A stretch of DNA of 64,000 nt from Pseudooceanicola atlanticus. Lineage in GTDB: Bacteria > Pseudomonadota > Alphaproteobacteria > Rhodobacterales > Rhodobacteraceae. Of this stretch, positions 51,572 through 60,499 are shown one piece after another; position 1 is the first letter of the stretch, and each line of letters begins with the position of its first letter. Location of the stretch: the NCBI RefSeq assembly GCF_000768315.1, contig NZ_AQQX01000015.1, positions 18,941 through 82,940 on the forward strand. The letters are read 5' to 3'. A program made the position numbers and the translations under genes. The notes below the pieces were generated by a model. It made no database searches and was not told where the DNA came from. It worked only from the letters and a program-made list of their open reading frames with translations.

Positions 51572-53569
51572 ATGGTCAAACAACGGACAGCAATGGTCTT
51601 TTCGGACCCAGCAGTGACACATATCGAAACCCTGCCGCAGGTTTTGCTCGCGCGAGCGACATCCACACCGACCAACCTCGCCGAACGGCACAAGCGCCTG
51701 GGCATCTGGCGTGAATTCACCTGGGCCGATGTTCTTGACAGGGTTCGCGCCCTGGCTCTCGGGTTGGAGAACCTGGGCTTGTCGGCTGGCGAATCTGTCA
51801 TGATGATTGGCGAAAACGAACCCGAACATTTCTGGGCTGAATACGCCGTCCAGTCGTTAGGCGGCAAAGTCCTGTCTGTCTATCCGGATCAAAACGCTGA
51901 AGAGATTCTGTATCTGGCCGAAGACTCGCAAACGCGGATTTTTCTGGCGCAGGATCAGGAGCAGGTCGATAAATGCATCGAGATTGCGGGCAAGTACTCG
52001 GGCGCCCTGGCGGTCGTTTACTGGGACGATTCCGGTCTGTGGGGCTATGATCATCCCCTGTTGCATTCGTTTGAAAGTGTGAGCGCGGCAGGGCGTCAGA
52101 TCCACGCCAAGGAACCCGCCAGATTTGAAGAACACGTAAAACGTGGACGGGCAGACGATACCGCCTTGCTGTCCTATACCTCGGGGACCACGGGAAAACC
52201 CAAGGGCGTTGTCATCAGCCATCGCTACCTGTTCGACAATTGCTCGCGGGTGATGGGGGCAATCGAAATCGCGCCGGGCACCGAATACCTGACCTACATT
52301 TCGCCGGCCTGGGTCACGGAACAGATTTTCGGCCTGTCGATCGGTTTGATCGCGCCCATGGTCGTCAACTTCCCCGAAGGCCCTGAAGATGTACTGACCA
52401 ACATTCGCGAACTGGCGGTCGACGCACTGGTGTTCAGCCCGCGCCAGTGGGAAAATCTCGCCTCCATCGTTCAGGCCCGGATGCTGGGGGCGGGTAAAAT
52501 CCGCAATGCGATGTACAACTGGGGTATGAAGGTCGGCCACGACGTTTATGTGGAACGGCTGGAGGGGCGTAGCCCCAGCCTTGCCGCACGCCTGCAGCTT
52601 CCCTTTGCCGAAGCTCTGGTGCTGCATCACCTGCGCGACAATCTTGGCCTTGGTAAGGCCAAAAACGCAATGAGCGGCGGCGCCCTGATGGCACCTGACG
52701 TCTTTCGTATGTTCCACGCGATGGGGGTTAAGCTGCGCAACGTGTATGGCGCGACCGAAATCGGCCTTCTGACCGCGCATGTCGGCGAAAGCTATCAGCT
52801 GGAAACCAGCGGCAGCTGGATGCAAAGCAACACGAACTACGGCGAACCGCTGGAATACAGGGTCTCGGACGAAGGGGAGCTTCAGGTGCGTGGCGGATCG
52901 GGCTTCGGTGGCTATCACGGCAAGCCCGAAAAGACCGCAGAGGAATTGACCGAAGACGGTTGGTACAAGACCGGTGACGCGGTGTCGATGACCGACGACG
53001 GCGAGCTTTTGTTCTTTGACCGTGTCAAGGATATGCGCCGCCTGGCAAATGGGCACAGCTATCCGCCGCAATTCATCGAAACGCGGTTGCGGTATAGCCC
53101 CTTCATCAAGGATCTCATGACCTTGGGCGACGAAACCCGGAGCTTCGTCAGCGCGCTTATCAATATCGATATGGAAGTTCTCGGGCGTTGGGCGGAAGAG
53201 AACAAGATCAGCTTTTCGACCTACACCGATCTCTCGCAGAAACCCGAAGTTCTGGACCTTATCAAAGGCGAAGTGGCGCGCATCAATGCGCTCCTGGCCG
53301 AAGGCTCGCGCGTGGCACGTTTTGCGAATTTTCCCAAGGAACTCGACCCGGATGAAGGCGAGTTGACCCGCAGCCGAAAGCTTCGCCGGGCCTTTCTGGA
53401 GGAACGGTATGCCAAGCTCGTCGAGGCGATCTATGCTGGCGATGACGAGACAGATCTCGAAATCGCTGTGACCTATCAGGACGGCCGTCAAGGCGTTCTC
53501 AAGACCACGGTTCGCGTGTCGGATGTTGAAAACGCATCGAAGGCTGCCAAGCGGCAGTCCAAATCTTAA
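51572..53569 (+). CDS. long-chain acyl-CoA synthetase-like AMP-ligase within the importer operon
   Basis: A 665-residue ligase of the long-chain type. The P-loop is LSYTSGTTGKPKGVVISH near residue 200, NVYGATEIG near 390, GWYKTGD near 465 and FFDRVKDMRRLANGHSYPPQFIE as the hinge. The C-terminus lacks the ordinary PRT-SGK motif and instead has ELTRSRKLRR with Arg/Lys, as in other long-chain ACS proteins. It lies between livG (4-bp gap) and livH (15-bp gap), an arrangement suggesting that the imported acid is activated at once. A later ATG at residue 8 is a possible start. Confidence 0.92.
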   Translation: MVKQRTAMVFSDPAVTHIETLPQVLLARATSTPTNLAERHKRLGIWREFTWADVLDRVRALALGLENLGLSAGESVMMIGENEPEHFWAEYAVQSLGGKVLSVYPDQNAEEILYLAEDSQTRIFLAQDQEQVDKCIEIAGKYSGALAVVYWDDSGLWGYDHPLLHSFESVSAAGRQIHAKEPARFEEHVKRGRADDTALLSYTSGTTGKPKGVVISHRYLFDNCSRVMGAIEIAPGTEYLTYISPAWVTEQIFGLSIGLIAPMVVNFPEGPEDVLTNIRELAVDALVFSPRQWENLASIVQARMLGAGKIRNAMYNWGMKVGHDVYVERLEGRSPSLAARLQLPFAEALVLHHLRDNLGLGKAKNAMSGGALMAPDVFRMFHAMGVKLRNVYGATEIGLLTAHVGESYQLETSGSWMQSNTNYGEPLEYRVSDEGELQVRGGSGFGGYHGKPEKTAEELTEDGWYKTGDAVSMTDDGELLFFDRVKDMRRLANGHSYPPQFIETRLRYSPFIKDLMTLGDETRSFVSALINIDMEVLGRWAEENKISFSTYTDLSQKPEVLDLIKGEVARINALLAEGSRVARFANFPKELDPDEGELTRSRKLRRAFLEERYAKLVEAIYAGDDETDLEIAVTYQDGRQGVLKTTVRVSDVENASKAAKRQSKS

Positions 53570-53584
53570 AGGAGGTCGGCGACA

Positions 53585-54469
53585 ATGGTCTATTTCATCA
53601 ATGACATCATTACCGGGGCTTTGATCGGCCTTCTGTATTCGCTGGTGGCCATGGGCTTTGTTGTGATTTACCGCGCCAGCAAGGTGTTCAACTTCGCGCA
53701 GGGCGAGCTTGTGATCATCGGCGGGTTCATCGTCTGGTTCACAACGATGCAAGCGGGGCTTAGCCTTTGGTTGTCGATACCCCTTTCGCTGGTTCTGGCC
53801 GGGCTGGTCGGGTACGCAATCGAACGGATTTTCCTGACAAAGCTGATCGGTGAATCGGTTTTCTCGATGGTCATGGTCACCGTCGGCCTTTTGATCCTGC
53901 TGCGCGGTTTGGTGCTGCTTGTGTTCGGTCCCGCGGTAAGACCCTTCCCGATCATTTTTCCGCTGAAACCCTTGTTCCTCGGCGATATGTTGATCCCGAT
54001 GAACCTCCTGATAGGTGGGATCATCACCATTGTCGCGGCCGTCGGCCTGTCGTGGTTCTTCAACCGGACCCGGTCCGGCCTCCGTATGACCGCTGTGGCG
54101 GAGGACCACGTCGTAGCTTCCTCGATGGGCATTTCGGTGAAAGGCTCGATTGCCGTTGCCTGGGTTCTCGGGGCAATCCTGTCCACAATTGGTGCGATGA
54201 TCTTTCTCAGCGGCAAATCGCTGACCTTCCTGGCCTCGGATATCGGGTTCGCGGCCCTGCCGGTGGCGCTCTTTGCCGGGCTGGAATCCATCGGCGGGCT
54301 TATCTTGGCAGGAATAATCATCGGCATCGCGCAGAGCTTGACCACCAACTACCTTGATCCGTTGATCGGTGGCTCGCTCGGCAGTGTCGTTCCATATATC
54401 ATAATGCTTGCCATTCTGCTGATCCGGCCGACCGGCCTGTTCGGCTGGCGCACAATCGAACGGGTGTAA
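53585..54469 (+). CDS. livH: branched-chain-type ABC transporter permease (LivH-like)
   Basis: A 294-residue membrane protein with about eight hydrophobic segments. Family blocks are the N-terminal NDIITGALIGLLYSLVAMGF, FNFAQGELVIIGGF near 40, and GLRMTAVAEDHVVASSMGI, the cytoplasmic coupling loop near 165. It forms the translocation pore with LivM. AAAGGAGG, a near-consensus ribosome-binding site, precedes ATG 53585. The gap to livM is 3 bp. Confidence 0.94.
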   Translation: MVYFINDIITGALIGLLYSLVAMGFVVIYRASKVFNFAQGELVIIGGFIVWFTTMQAGLSLWLSIPLSLVLAGLVGYAIERIFLTKLIGESVFSMVMVTVGLLILLRGLVLLVFGPAVRPFPIIFPLKPLFLGDMLIPMNLLIGGIITIVAAVGLSWFFNRTRSGLRMTAVAEDHVVASSMGISVKGSIAVAWVLGAILSTIGAMIFLSGKSLTFLASDIGFAALPVALFAGLESIGGLILAGIIIGIAQSLTTNYLDPLIGGSLGSVVPYIIMLAILLIRPTGLFGWRTIERV

Positions 54470-54472
54470 TCC

Positions 54473-55525
54473 ATGGATCCTTCTGGCGTATTCCCGACAA
54501 GCTATCGCAGTGACAGACGTTTGATCCGAACGCGCTGGCAGTTTCTGGCCCTCGTCGTATTCATGGCTCTACTGCTGTTGGCGCCTTACCTGGTGAGCAG
54601 CCGTATCATCGCTATCCTGAATATGATGATGATCAGCGCCGTCATCGCCGTCGGGCTTCAGATCTGCACCGGCTATGCGGGCCAGATCAACCTGGGTCAG
54701 GCGGCGTTCATGGGGGTCGGCGCCTATACGGCCTCGATACTGGCCTCGAAGACCGGCCTTACGTTTCTGCTGACCATTCCTCTGGCCGGGCTCTCGGCTG
54801 CGCTGTTCGGCTTTCTCTTTGGCTTGACCGCGGCGCGGATCAAGGGGTTCTATCTGGCACTGACCACGATTGCAGCTCAGTTCCTGTTCCACTTTGCCGT
54901 ATTGAACCTGCCGTCAACCTGGCTGGGTGGATCGAACGGTATCACCGTGCCCCCGGCCGAGCTTTTCGGGCAGCGATTTGTCAGCGAATCTTCGCAGTTC
55001 TATCTGAATTTCGCCGTGACCGCGATCATGGTGGCGGGCGCGTTCGGGATCGTTCGGTCACGCTTCGGCCGTGCCTTCGTGGCGGTCAGGGATGATGACG
55101 TGGCCGCGGGTATAATGGGGATCAATGTCGCGGCCACAAAGGCAAATGCCTTCCTGATCGGCGCTTTCTATGCGGGCGTCGGCGGGGCGCTTTGGGCCTA
55201 TCTGATCCGCTTCGTGGGGGTAGACCAGTTCACCCTGTTTCACTCGATCTTCTTCGTCGCGATGATCATCGTCGGCGGGATGGGTTCAATCGTGGGGGCC
55301 CTGATAGGCGTCTTCATTATCCGCATCATCCAGGAAATTATCGCGACGGTCGGCCCCAATATCGCCGACTCGGTATCATTCCTTGGCGGTGACATCGTGT
55401 TCGCTGGCATGAATGTCGTTCTTGGCGGCGTGATCGCATTGTTTATGATCCTCGAACCCAAGGGGCTGATGCATCGCTGGAACATCCTGAAGTCGTCATA
55501 CCGTATCTGGCCGTTTCCTTACTGA
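54473..55525 (+). CDS. livM: branched-chain-type ABC transporter permease (LivM-like)
   Basis: A 350-residue permease with about nine to ten membrane segments. It carries CTGYAGQINLGQAAFMGVGAYT near residue 65 and the coupling loop RFGRAFVAVRDDDVAAGIMGI near 200, both family hallmarks. It pairs with LivH. The N-terminal ~20 residues are basic and cytoplasmic. It starts 3 bp after livH without a strong ribosome-binding site, so coupling is likely. Confidence 0.94.
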   Translation: MDPSGVFPTSYRSDRRLIRTRWQFLALVVFMALLLLAPYLVSSRIIAILNMMMISAVIAVGLQICTGYAGQINLGQAAFMGVGAYTASILASKTGLTFLLTIPLAGLSAALFGFLFGLTAARIKGFYLALTTIAAQFLFHFAVLNLPSTWLGGSNGITVPPAELFGQRFVSESSQFYLNFAVTAIMVAGAFGIVRSRFGRAFVAVRDDDVAAGIMGINVAATKANAFLIGAFYAGVGGALWAYLIRFVGVDQFTLFHSIFFVAMIIVGGMGSIVGALIGVFIIRIIQEIIATVGPNIADSVSFLGGDIVFAGMNVVLGGVIALFMILEPKGLMHRWNILKSSYRIWPFPY

Positions 55526-55559
55526 GAAATAGAGCGGCTCTAAACCTGGGAGGAAGAAT

Positions 55560-56798
55560 ATGACTTACCAATCGAATCGAGGTCTTCGCGGCTTACTGGC
55601 AGCGGCTGCCTTGGCGGCCGCGGCGACCATGCCTTTGAAGGCGCAGGCCGAAGAGACCTATAATCTGGCCCTGCTGTCGGACTTTTCCGGCCCTTATGCT
55701 GACATCATGCCCATCCTGGCAGGCGGACGCGAAGCTGTGTTCACCTGGTGGAATGAAACCCGCGGCAAGGAACTTGGCGTCACGCTGAACTACAAAAACT
55801 ACGAAACCCGCTATGACGCGGCACAGGTGGCAAGTCTCTGGCCCGGGATCAAATCGGAACTGGACCCGATTGCGGTTGTCGGCCTCGGCGGGCCTGACGT
55901 CGCGGCCCTTTCCGAACGCCTGCCGGAAGACAAAATCCCGATGTTCATGGCCACAGCGGCCTACGGTTTTGCCTGGCAACCGGATGCCTGGATTTTCAAC
56001 CCACGCCCGACCTATTCGCACGAAAGTGTCGGCTTTCTGAACTGGATGCGTGAACAGCGCGGAGGAGACGAACCGCTCAAGGTTGCGATCCTCGCCTCCG
56101 AAGCATCGCCTGCCTATGTCGACATGGCAAAGGGCCTTGAACTCTATGCCGAAGAGCACCCCGAGGAGATCGACCTCGTCGAGGTCATCTATACCGAAGT
56201 TCAACCCACCGATCTGACGGGGCAAATGCGCCGCGTTGTACGAGCCGGGGCCGAGGCGCTGGTAATCCAAACGAACACCTCTATCGTGGTTGCCGCGAAA
56301 CGTGGGCTGCAGGCCAACGGGGCGAACATCCCGATCATGGTGAGTTCGCATAACGGGCTTCCAGCCTCGGGTGGCGCGCTTGGCGGGCTTGAGCAAATGG
56401 AGGGGGACTTTGAAGCCTACGGCATGGCGATTGCGGCCGATGAGGACACTCCCGCGCGACAATTCTACAAGACATTGGTTGCCGATTACGGACTCGAAGC
56501 ACCTTGGAACGTCGTGACCGCAATGGGCGTATCTCAGGGTCTCTATACCGTGACCGTGATCGATCACGCGATCGAGGCGAACGGCGCCGAGGGCCTGACC
56601 GGAGAGATGGTACGTGAGGCGCTTTTTGCCAAACCGATCACCACCGAAGAAACCCATGGGTTCCTGCCGACCTTGTCCTTTACGCCAGAAGCACCGTTCC
56701 CATTGGAAGGCCTCAAAGTGAATGTGGGCACCGTCAAAGATGGGAAAATCACCATCGGGGCAACGGGTGTCGACGTTCCGCAAGTTGAGAAATGGTGA
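55560..56798 (+). CDS. ABC transporter substrate-binding protein (LivK-like), periplasmic
   Basis: A 412-residue type I periplasmic binding protein. The signal peptide ends near KAQAEE (cleavage around residue 32), and the mature part begins YNLALLSDFSGPYAD, the usual first strand and ligand loop. The domain order fits amide/short-chain-fatty-acid or aromatic-acid binders of the family rather than strict leucine-binding proteins. Ligand residues cannot be assigned by eye. It has a strong GGGAGGAAG site and is followed by a stem-loop before livF, consistent with making more binding protein than ATPase. Confidence 0.92.
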   Translation: MTYQSNRGLRGLLAAAALAAAATMPLKAQAEETYNLALLSDFSGPYADIMPILAGGREAVFTWWNETRGKELGVTLNYKNYETRYDAAQVASLWPGIKSELDPIAVVGLGGPDVAALSERLPEDKIPMFMATAAYGFAWQPDAWIFNPRPTYSHESVGFLNWMREQRGGDEPLKVAILASEASPAYVDMAKGLELYAEEHPEEIDLVEVIYTEVQPTDLTGQMRRVVRAGAEALVIQTNTSIVVAAKRGLQANGANIPIMVSSHNGLPASGGALGGLEQMEGDFEAYGMAIAADEDTPARQFYKTLVADYGLEAPWNVVTAMGVSQGLYTVTVIDHAIEANGAEGLTGEMVREALFAKPITTEETHGFLPTLSFTPEAPFPLEGLKVNVGTVKDGKITIGATGVDVPQVEKW

Positions 56799-56805
56799 AT
56801 TAATC

Positions 56806-56829
56806 CGGGCGCCGCAGTCGCGGCGCCCG
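56806..56829 (+). terminator. intercistronic hairpin between the binding protein and livF
   Basis: CGGGCGCCGC, loop AGTC, GCGGCGCCCG: a perfect 10-bp stem beginning 8 bp after the binding-protein stop. Only TTCTG follows, so it is more likely a partial terminator or 3'-end stabiliser than a full stop. Confidence 0.6.
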
Positions 56830-56853
56830 TTCTGATCCTTAGCCCCGGGCAAT

Positions 56854-57651
56854 ATGACCATGCTGGAACTCAACAACGTAGAGGTGACATATTCCGACGT
56901 CATCCTGGCGCTCAAAGGCGTGTCCATGACAGTCCGTGCGGGACAATGTGTTGCTCTGCTCGGTGGCAATGGCGCAGGAAAAAGCACGACGCTTAAAGCC
57001 ATCTCGGGAACGCTCAAATCCGAGGATGGAACCGTTTCGGCGGGGTCCATCGTTCTGGACGGAACTCCCATTCAGAACATGGAAGCCTCGGAAGTCGTGA
57101 AGAACGGTCTCATCCATGTGATGGAAGGGCGGCGCGTTTTGCGGCATCTGACGTCAGAGCAAAACCTGATCGTCGGCGGGCACATGGTGCCCAACTCCGC
57201 CGAGCTGAAAAAGCGCCTGGACCATGTTTACACCTTGATGCCCCGGCTTGCGGACCTGCGCAACCGCACCTCTGGCTTCATGTCTGGTGGCGAACAACAA
57301 CTGCTGCTGATCGGCCGGGCCATGATGGCCAGCCCCAAGATCATCGCGATCGACGAACCGTCGTTGGGATTGGCCCCGATGATGATCCGGGATGTTTATG
57401 AAGTGCTCAAGCAGCTCAAGTCAGAAGGCACGACCTTCTTCCTGGTCGAACAAAACAGCGCCGCGGCGCTATCGATCGCCGACTATGCCTATGTGATGGA
57501 GAACGGCCGGATCGTGATGGACGGCCCTGCCGACAAGCTCGCTGACAACGAGGACATCAAGGAATTCTATCTCGGCGTCACCGCATCGGGCGAGCGCAAA
57601 AGCTATCGAGATATCAAACACTATCGCCGCCGGAAGAGATGGCTGGGATAG
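56854..57651 (+). CDS. livF: branched-chain-type ABC transporter ATP-binding protein (LivF-like)
   Basis: A 265-residue ABC ATPase. Walker A GGNGAGKST is near residue 38, the signature SGGEQQLLLIGRAM is near 150, Walker B IIAIDEPSLGLAP follows and the switch residue is in LVEQNSA. The C-terminal tail is longer and more basic than usual (RDIKHYRRRKRW). The start could also be ATG 56860. It is the second ATPase of the importer, with a 12-bp gap to the SDR. Confidence 0.93.
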   Translation: MTMLELNNVEVTYSDVILALKGVSMTVRAGQCVALLGGNGAGKSTTLKAISGTLKSEDGTVSAGSIVLDGTPIQNMEASEVVKNGLIHVMEGRRVLRHLTSEQNLIVGGHMVPNSAELKKRLDHVYTLMPRLADLRNRTSGFMSGGEQQLLLIGRAMMASPKIIAIDEPSLGLAPMMIRDVYEVLKQLKSEGTTFFLVEQNSAAALSIADYAYVMENGRIVMDGPADKLADNEDIKEFYLGVTASGERKSYRDIKHYRRRKRWLG

Positions 57652-57663
57652 AAAGGAACGAAG

Positions 57664-58452
57664 ATGAGTAACCTGCTTTCCATCAAAGGTCGTACCGCAT
57701 TTGTAACCGGAGCGGGGCAAGGCGTTGGTCGGCAAGCCGCGCTTTATCTGGCGGAACACGGAGCCGGTGCCATCGTTGTCAACGATTTTCACGCCGAACG
57801 GGCCGAAAGCGTTGCCGCGGAAGTGGAGGCAGCGGGTGCAAAGGCTCTGCCGCTCGCCTTCGACGTCTCGGATTTCGACGCGGTTGGCGCGGCGTTTGCC
57901 GAAACGCAGACCACATTTGGCGGCGTGGATATTCTGGTCAACAATGCGGGCAACGCCGGGCCGACATCGCGGCTCGACGATCTGGTCCCTTTTTGGGAAT
58001 CCGATCCCGACGAATGGCGCCGCTGGATGGCCACCAATTTCGATGGGGTGCTGAACTGCACCCGTCACGCCATGCCGTTGATGGTTAACAGTGGCTATGG
58101 GCGCATTGTGACCGTCATTTCCGACGCCGGCCGTGTCGGTGAACCGCATCTGGCGGTTTATTCCGGGGCCAAGGCCGGTGCGGCCGGCTTCATGCGGGCA
58201 ATTGCAAAGGCCGGCGGCCGGTTCGGGATCACCGCGAATTGCGTCGCCTTGGGGGGCACAAGAACTCCGGCTGTCGCCGACCTGATCCCGGATGCAGAGA
58301 CCGAGAAGCGGGCATTGTCGCAATACGTGATCCGCCGTCTGGGCGAGCCGGAAGACCCCGCCGGAATGATCCTGTTCCTCTGCTCGGATGCTGCCAGCTG
58401 GATCACCGGTCAAACTTATCCGGTGAATGGCGGGTATTCTTTTGCCTGCTAG
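57664..58452 (+). CDS. SDR oxidoreductase
   Basis: A 262-residue SDR. GAGQGVGRQ is at about 17-25, NDFHAER after beta-2 (Asp, NAD), NNAGNAG near 96 and catalytic S...YSGAK. The SDAGRVG block is shared with the SDR at 25343, implying related substrates. It is the last gene of the importer operon, with AAAGGAACG before ATG 57664. The likely role is oxidation of a hydroxyacyl-CoA derived from the imported acid. Confidence 0.9.
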   Translation: MSNLLSIKGRTAFVTGAGQGVGRQAALYLAEHGAGAIVVNDFHAERAESVAAEVEAAGAKALPLAFDVSDFDAVGAAFAETQTTFGGVDILVNNAGNAGPTSRLDDLVPFWESDPDEWRRWMATNFDGVLNCTRHAMPLMVNSGYGRIVTVISDAGRVGEPHLAVYSGAKAGAAGFMRAIAKAGGRFGITANCVALGGTRTPAVADLIPDAETEKRALSQYVIRRLGEPEDPAGMILFLCSDAASWITGQTYPVNGGYSFAC

Positions 58453-58481
58453 AGCCGCCATCGGACGGCTGCCGCCTCTAG
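58449..58481. terminator. weak hairpin between convergent genes
   Basis: CTAGAG and CTCTAG bracket an internal GC-rich pairing region (GCCGCC with GGACGGC, imperfect). It lies between the SDR stop and the convergent CoA-transferase stop. Low-confidence bidirectional end. Confidence 0.3.
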
Positions 58482-59581
58482 TTGGAGCTGTCCGAAAAAA
58501 CGCTGTCATTATCTGCCCCGAGCTCGGGGGGCAGATCCGGTATCGCGGTTTCGAAACCATCGAATTTCAACGGCTGGACAATAAAAGTCTCGGCCTTGCC
58601 GCCGTCATGCGTAATCTTGCGCAGCAGCTGGCGCGCACGCACATGGGGGTCGTCCAACGTTTCGACCAGGGAATTGACCGGACCCCATGGCACCCCCGCC
58701 TTATCCAGAAGGTCGCCCCATTCGGCGCGCGTCTTGTTGACCAAAATCGCCGCGATTTCTTCGCGCAGCGCGGCCTTGCGGGCGACACGGTCGCGGCCTG
58801 TCAACGGCGCAAGATCCGCCCTGTTGATCACATCGCAGAACGGTTTCCAGAACCAGTCCTCATGCGCGATGGACAAGGTCAAGAGCTTGCCGTCTTTGCA
58901 GGTGAACACGCCATAGCCCGGCTCGGCGATAAAATCGCCCAGCGGTGTTCCATTGGCGGCGGGAACGAGGAATGCGGTCAACATCGAAACCACCGCATCC
59001 GACATGGACACGTCCACGTAACGCCCCTGCCCTGTGCGCTGGCTCGACACCACCGCCGACAGGATTGCGATCGCCGCGAACAACGCCGCGCCAACATCCG
59101 CAAGGGGGATCGGCGGCACAGGGCCGGGCTGCTTTGCATCGGCCTGATCGGCCAGCAAACCGCCAACCCCTTCATAGCTCAGGTCATGGCCAGCCCTGTC
59201 ACGATAGGGGCCGTCCTGCCCGTAACCCGAAATCGATACATAAACCAGCCGCGAGTTGACACTACGCATGTCCTCGAAACCGGCACCCAAGGCCGCAAGC
59301 TTGCCAGGGCGGAACCCTTCGACGATGACATCCGATTCCTTGGCCAGTTCGCGAAACCGTGCCAGCCCCTCGGCCGATTTCAGATCCAACGCAACGCTGC
59401 GCTTGCCTCGGTTCAGTGCCCGGAACAAGGGCGGAAATTGCCGGGCCGGATCGCCGACACCCGGTCGTTCGATCATGATCACCTCGGCTCCCATGTCGGA
59501 CAACAGCATTGTGGCATAGGGACCGGGAAACTGTTCGGCAAGGCTGAGAATTTTCAGGCCGGCCAGGGGTGCAGTGCTCAT
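58478..59581 (-). CDS. class III CoA-transferase (CaiB/BaiF, alpha-methylacyl-CoA racemase family)
   Basis: A 367-residue family III CoA-transferase. Early blocks are PLAGLKILSLAEQFPGPYATM and GAEVIMIERPGVGD; the N-terminal NRGKRSVALDLK and GHDLSYEGVGGLLAD, with Asp at the catalytic position near residue 150, are typical. The family includes CoA-transferases and alpha-methylacyl-CoA racemases. In a branched-acyl-CoA locus an Amacr-like epimerase, converting the 2R to the 2S ester before dehydrogenation, is attractive; His-Asp pairs (HDLSYEG) fit this but do not prove it. ATG 59581 has GGAG upstream. Confidence 0.88.
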   Translation of the reverse strand: MSTAPLAGLKILSLAEQFPGPYATMLLSDMGAEVIMIERPGVGDPARQFPPLFRALNRGKRSVALDLKSAEGLARFRELAKESDVIVEGFRPGKLAALGAGFEDMRSVNSRLVYVSISGYGQDGPYRDRAGHDLSYEGVGGLLADQADAKQPGPVPPIPLADVGAALFAAIAILSAVVSSQRTGQGRYVDVSMSDAVVSMLTAFLVPAANGTPLGDFIAEPGYGVFTCKDGKLLTLSIAHEDWFWKPFCDVINRADLAPLTGRDRVARKAALREEIAAILVNKTRAEWGDLLDKAGVPWGPVNSLVETLDDPHVRARQLLRKITHDGGKAETFIVQPLKFDGFETAIPDLPPELGADNDSVFSDSSN

Positions 59582-59694
59582 ATCAATCTCCAGCTCTTTT
59601 GTTTTCCACGTGCGGGTCCGCCCGAGTGCAGCGCAAATCGCCGCAAAAGACAAGGCGAAAAACCAATAATATGTATAATTATCAGGAGCTTAGC

Positions 59695-60483
59695 ATGAGT
59701 GAAGCAAAGCAGACGCTATTCGTTGAGCGGGTCGCAAAAACTGAATGGATTACCTTCCAGCGCACCGAACAGCTCAACGCAATGTCAACGCAGATGCTGC
59801 GCGAGATGGCGGCAGCACTGGAATCGGCGCTGGCCGACGATGGGGTGCGTACAATTGTCCTGACCGGCTCTGGCCGGGCATTCTGCGCCGGTGCCGATCT
59901 GAAAGAAGTTGCTGGCGCCAAACATGCACCAGGCGAGCCGGATCTTCTGGATCTTGTCGATCACACGTTTGGGCTGATGCGACATGGCCCGAAACCGGTG
60001 ATCGCCGCAGTGAACGGGCTGGCGATGGCGGGCGGTTTGGAAATGGTGATGGCCTGCGATCTGGTCTTTGCCGCCGAAAGCGCGCAACTGGGCGACGCAC
60101 ATTCCAACTTTGGCGTCTTTCCCGGGGCCGGCGGTGCGGCGATCCTGCCGCGTAGGATTGGCCTGAACCGCGCGAAATACCTGCTGTTCTCGGGCGAGAA
60201 CGTTTCGGCACGGGACATGATGGACTGGGGACTGGTGAACAAGGTCATCGCGGACGAAGACCTGCGACAAGCGGTGCAGGCCTTTACCGACAGGCTGGCA
60301 GAAAAAAGCCCGGCGGTCTTACGCCGCATGAAGACGGTTGCCAATCGGTCGCTGGACGTGGACGAAACCGCCGCGCTTTCCGAAGAGATGCTGAACCTGC
60401 GCGCGCACATGCGATCCTGGGACATGCACGAGGGTCTGTCGGCGTTCAATGAAAAACGAAAACCGCAGTTTCGCGGATACTAG
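59695..60483 (+). CDS. enoyl-CoA hydratase/isomerase family protein
   Basis: A 262-residue crotonase-fold enzyme. FCAGADLKEVAG is near residue 62, AGGLEMVMACD has Glu at the first catalytic position, and LGDAHSNFGVFPGAGG has His where the second Glu would be. This matches the enzyme at 38884. ATG 59695 has AGGAG upstream. The 113-bp region shared with the divergent CoA-transferase is AT-rich (AATAATATGTATAATTAT) and probably contains both promoters, but no TCTAACA palindrome was found there. Confidence 0.9.
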   Translation: MSEAKQTLFVERVAKTEWITFQRTEQLNAMSTQMLREMAAALESALADDGVRTIVLTGSGRAFCAGADLKEVAGAKHAPGEPDLLDLVDHTFGLMRHGPKPVIAAVNGLAMAGGLEMVMACDLVFAAESAQLGDAHSNFGVFPGAGGAAILPRRIGLNRAKYLLFSGENVSARDMMDWGLVNKVIADEDLRQAVQAFTDRLAEKSPAVLRRMKTVANRSLDVDETAALSEEMLNLRAHMRSWDMHEGLSAFNEKRKPQFRGY

Positions 60484-60499
60484 GTCAGGAGGACAAACG

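Noticed and set aside
51857..54109. 750-codon open frame on the minus strand opposite the acyl-CoA synthetase and livH genes
   Set aside because: It is antisense to well-recognised genes, has no family resemblance and is rich in His/Arg/Gly/Gln, as expected from the complement of G/C-ending codons.
55593..57071. 492-codon minus-strand frame opposite the binding protein and livF
   Set aside because: Shadow of two clear genes and crosses the hairpin at 56806.
59582..59694. AT-rich AATAATATGTATAATTAT as an eighth copy of the TetR operator
   Set aside because: It lacks the CTAAC and GTTAG arms and resembles a promoter -10 region instead.
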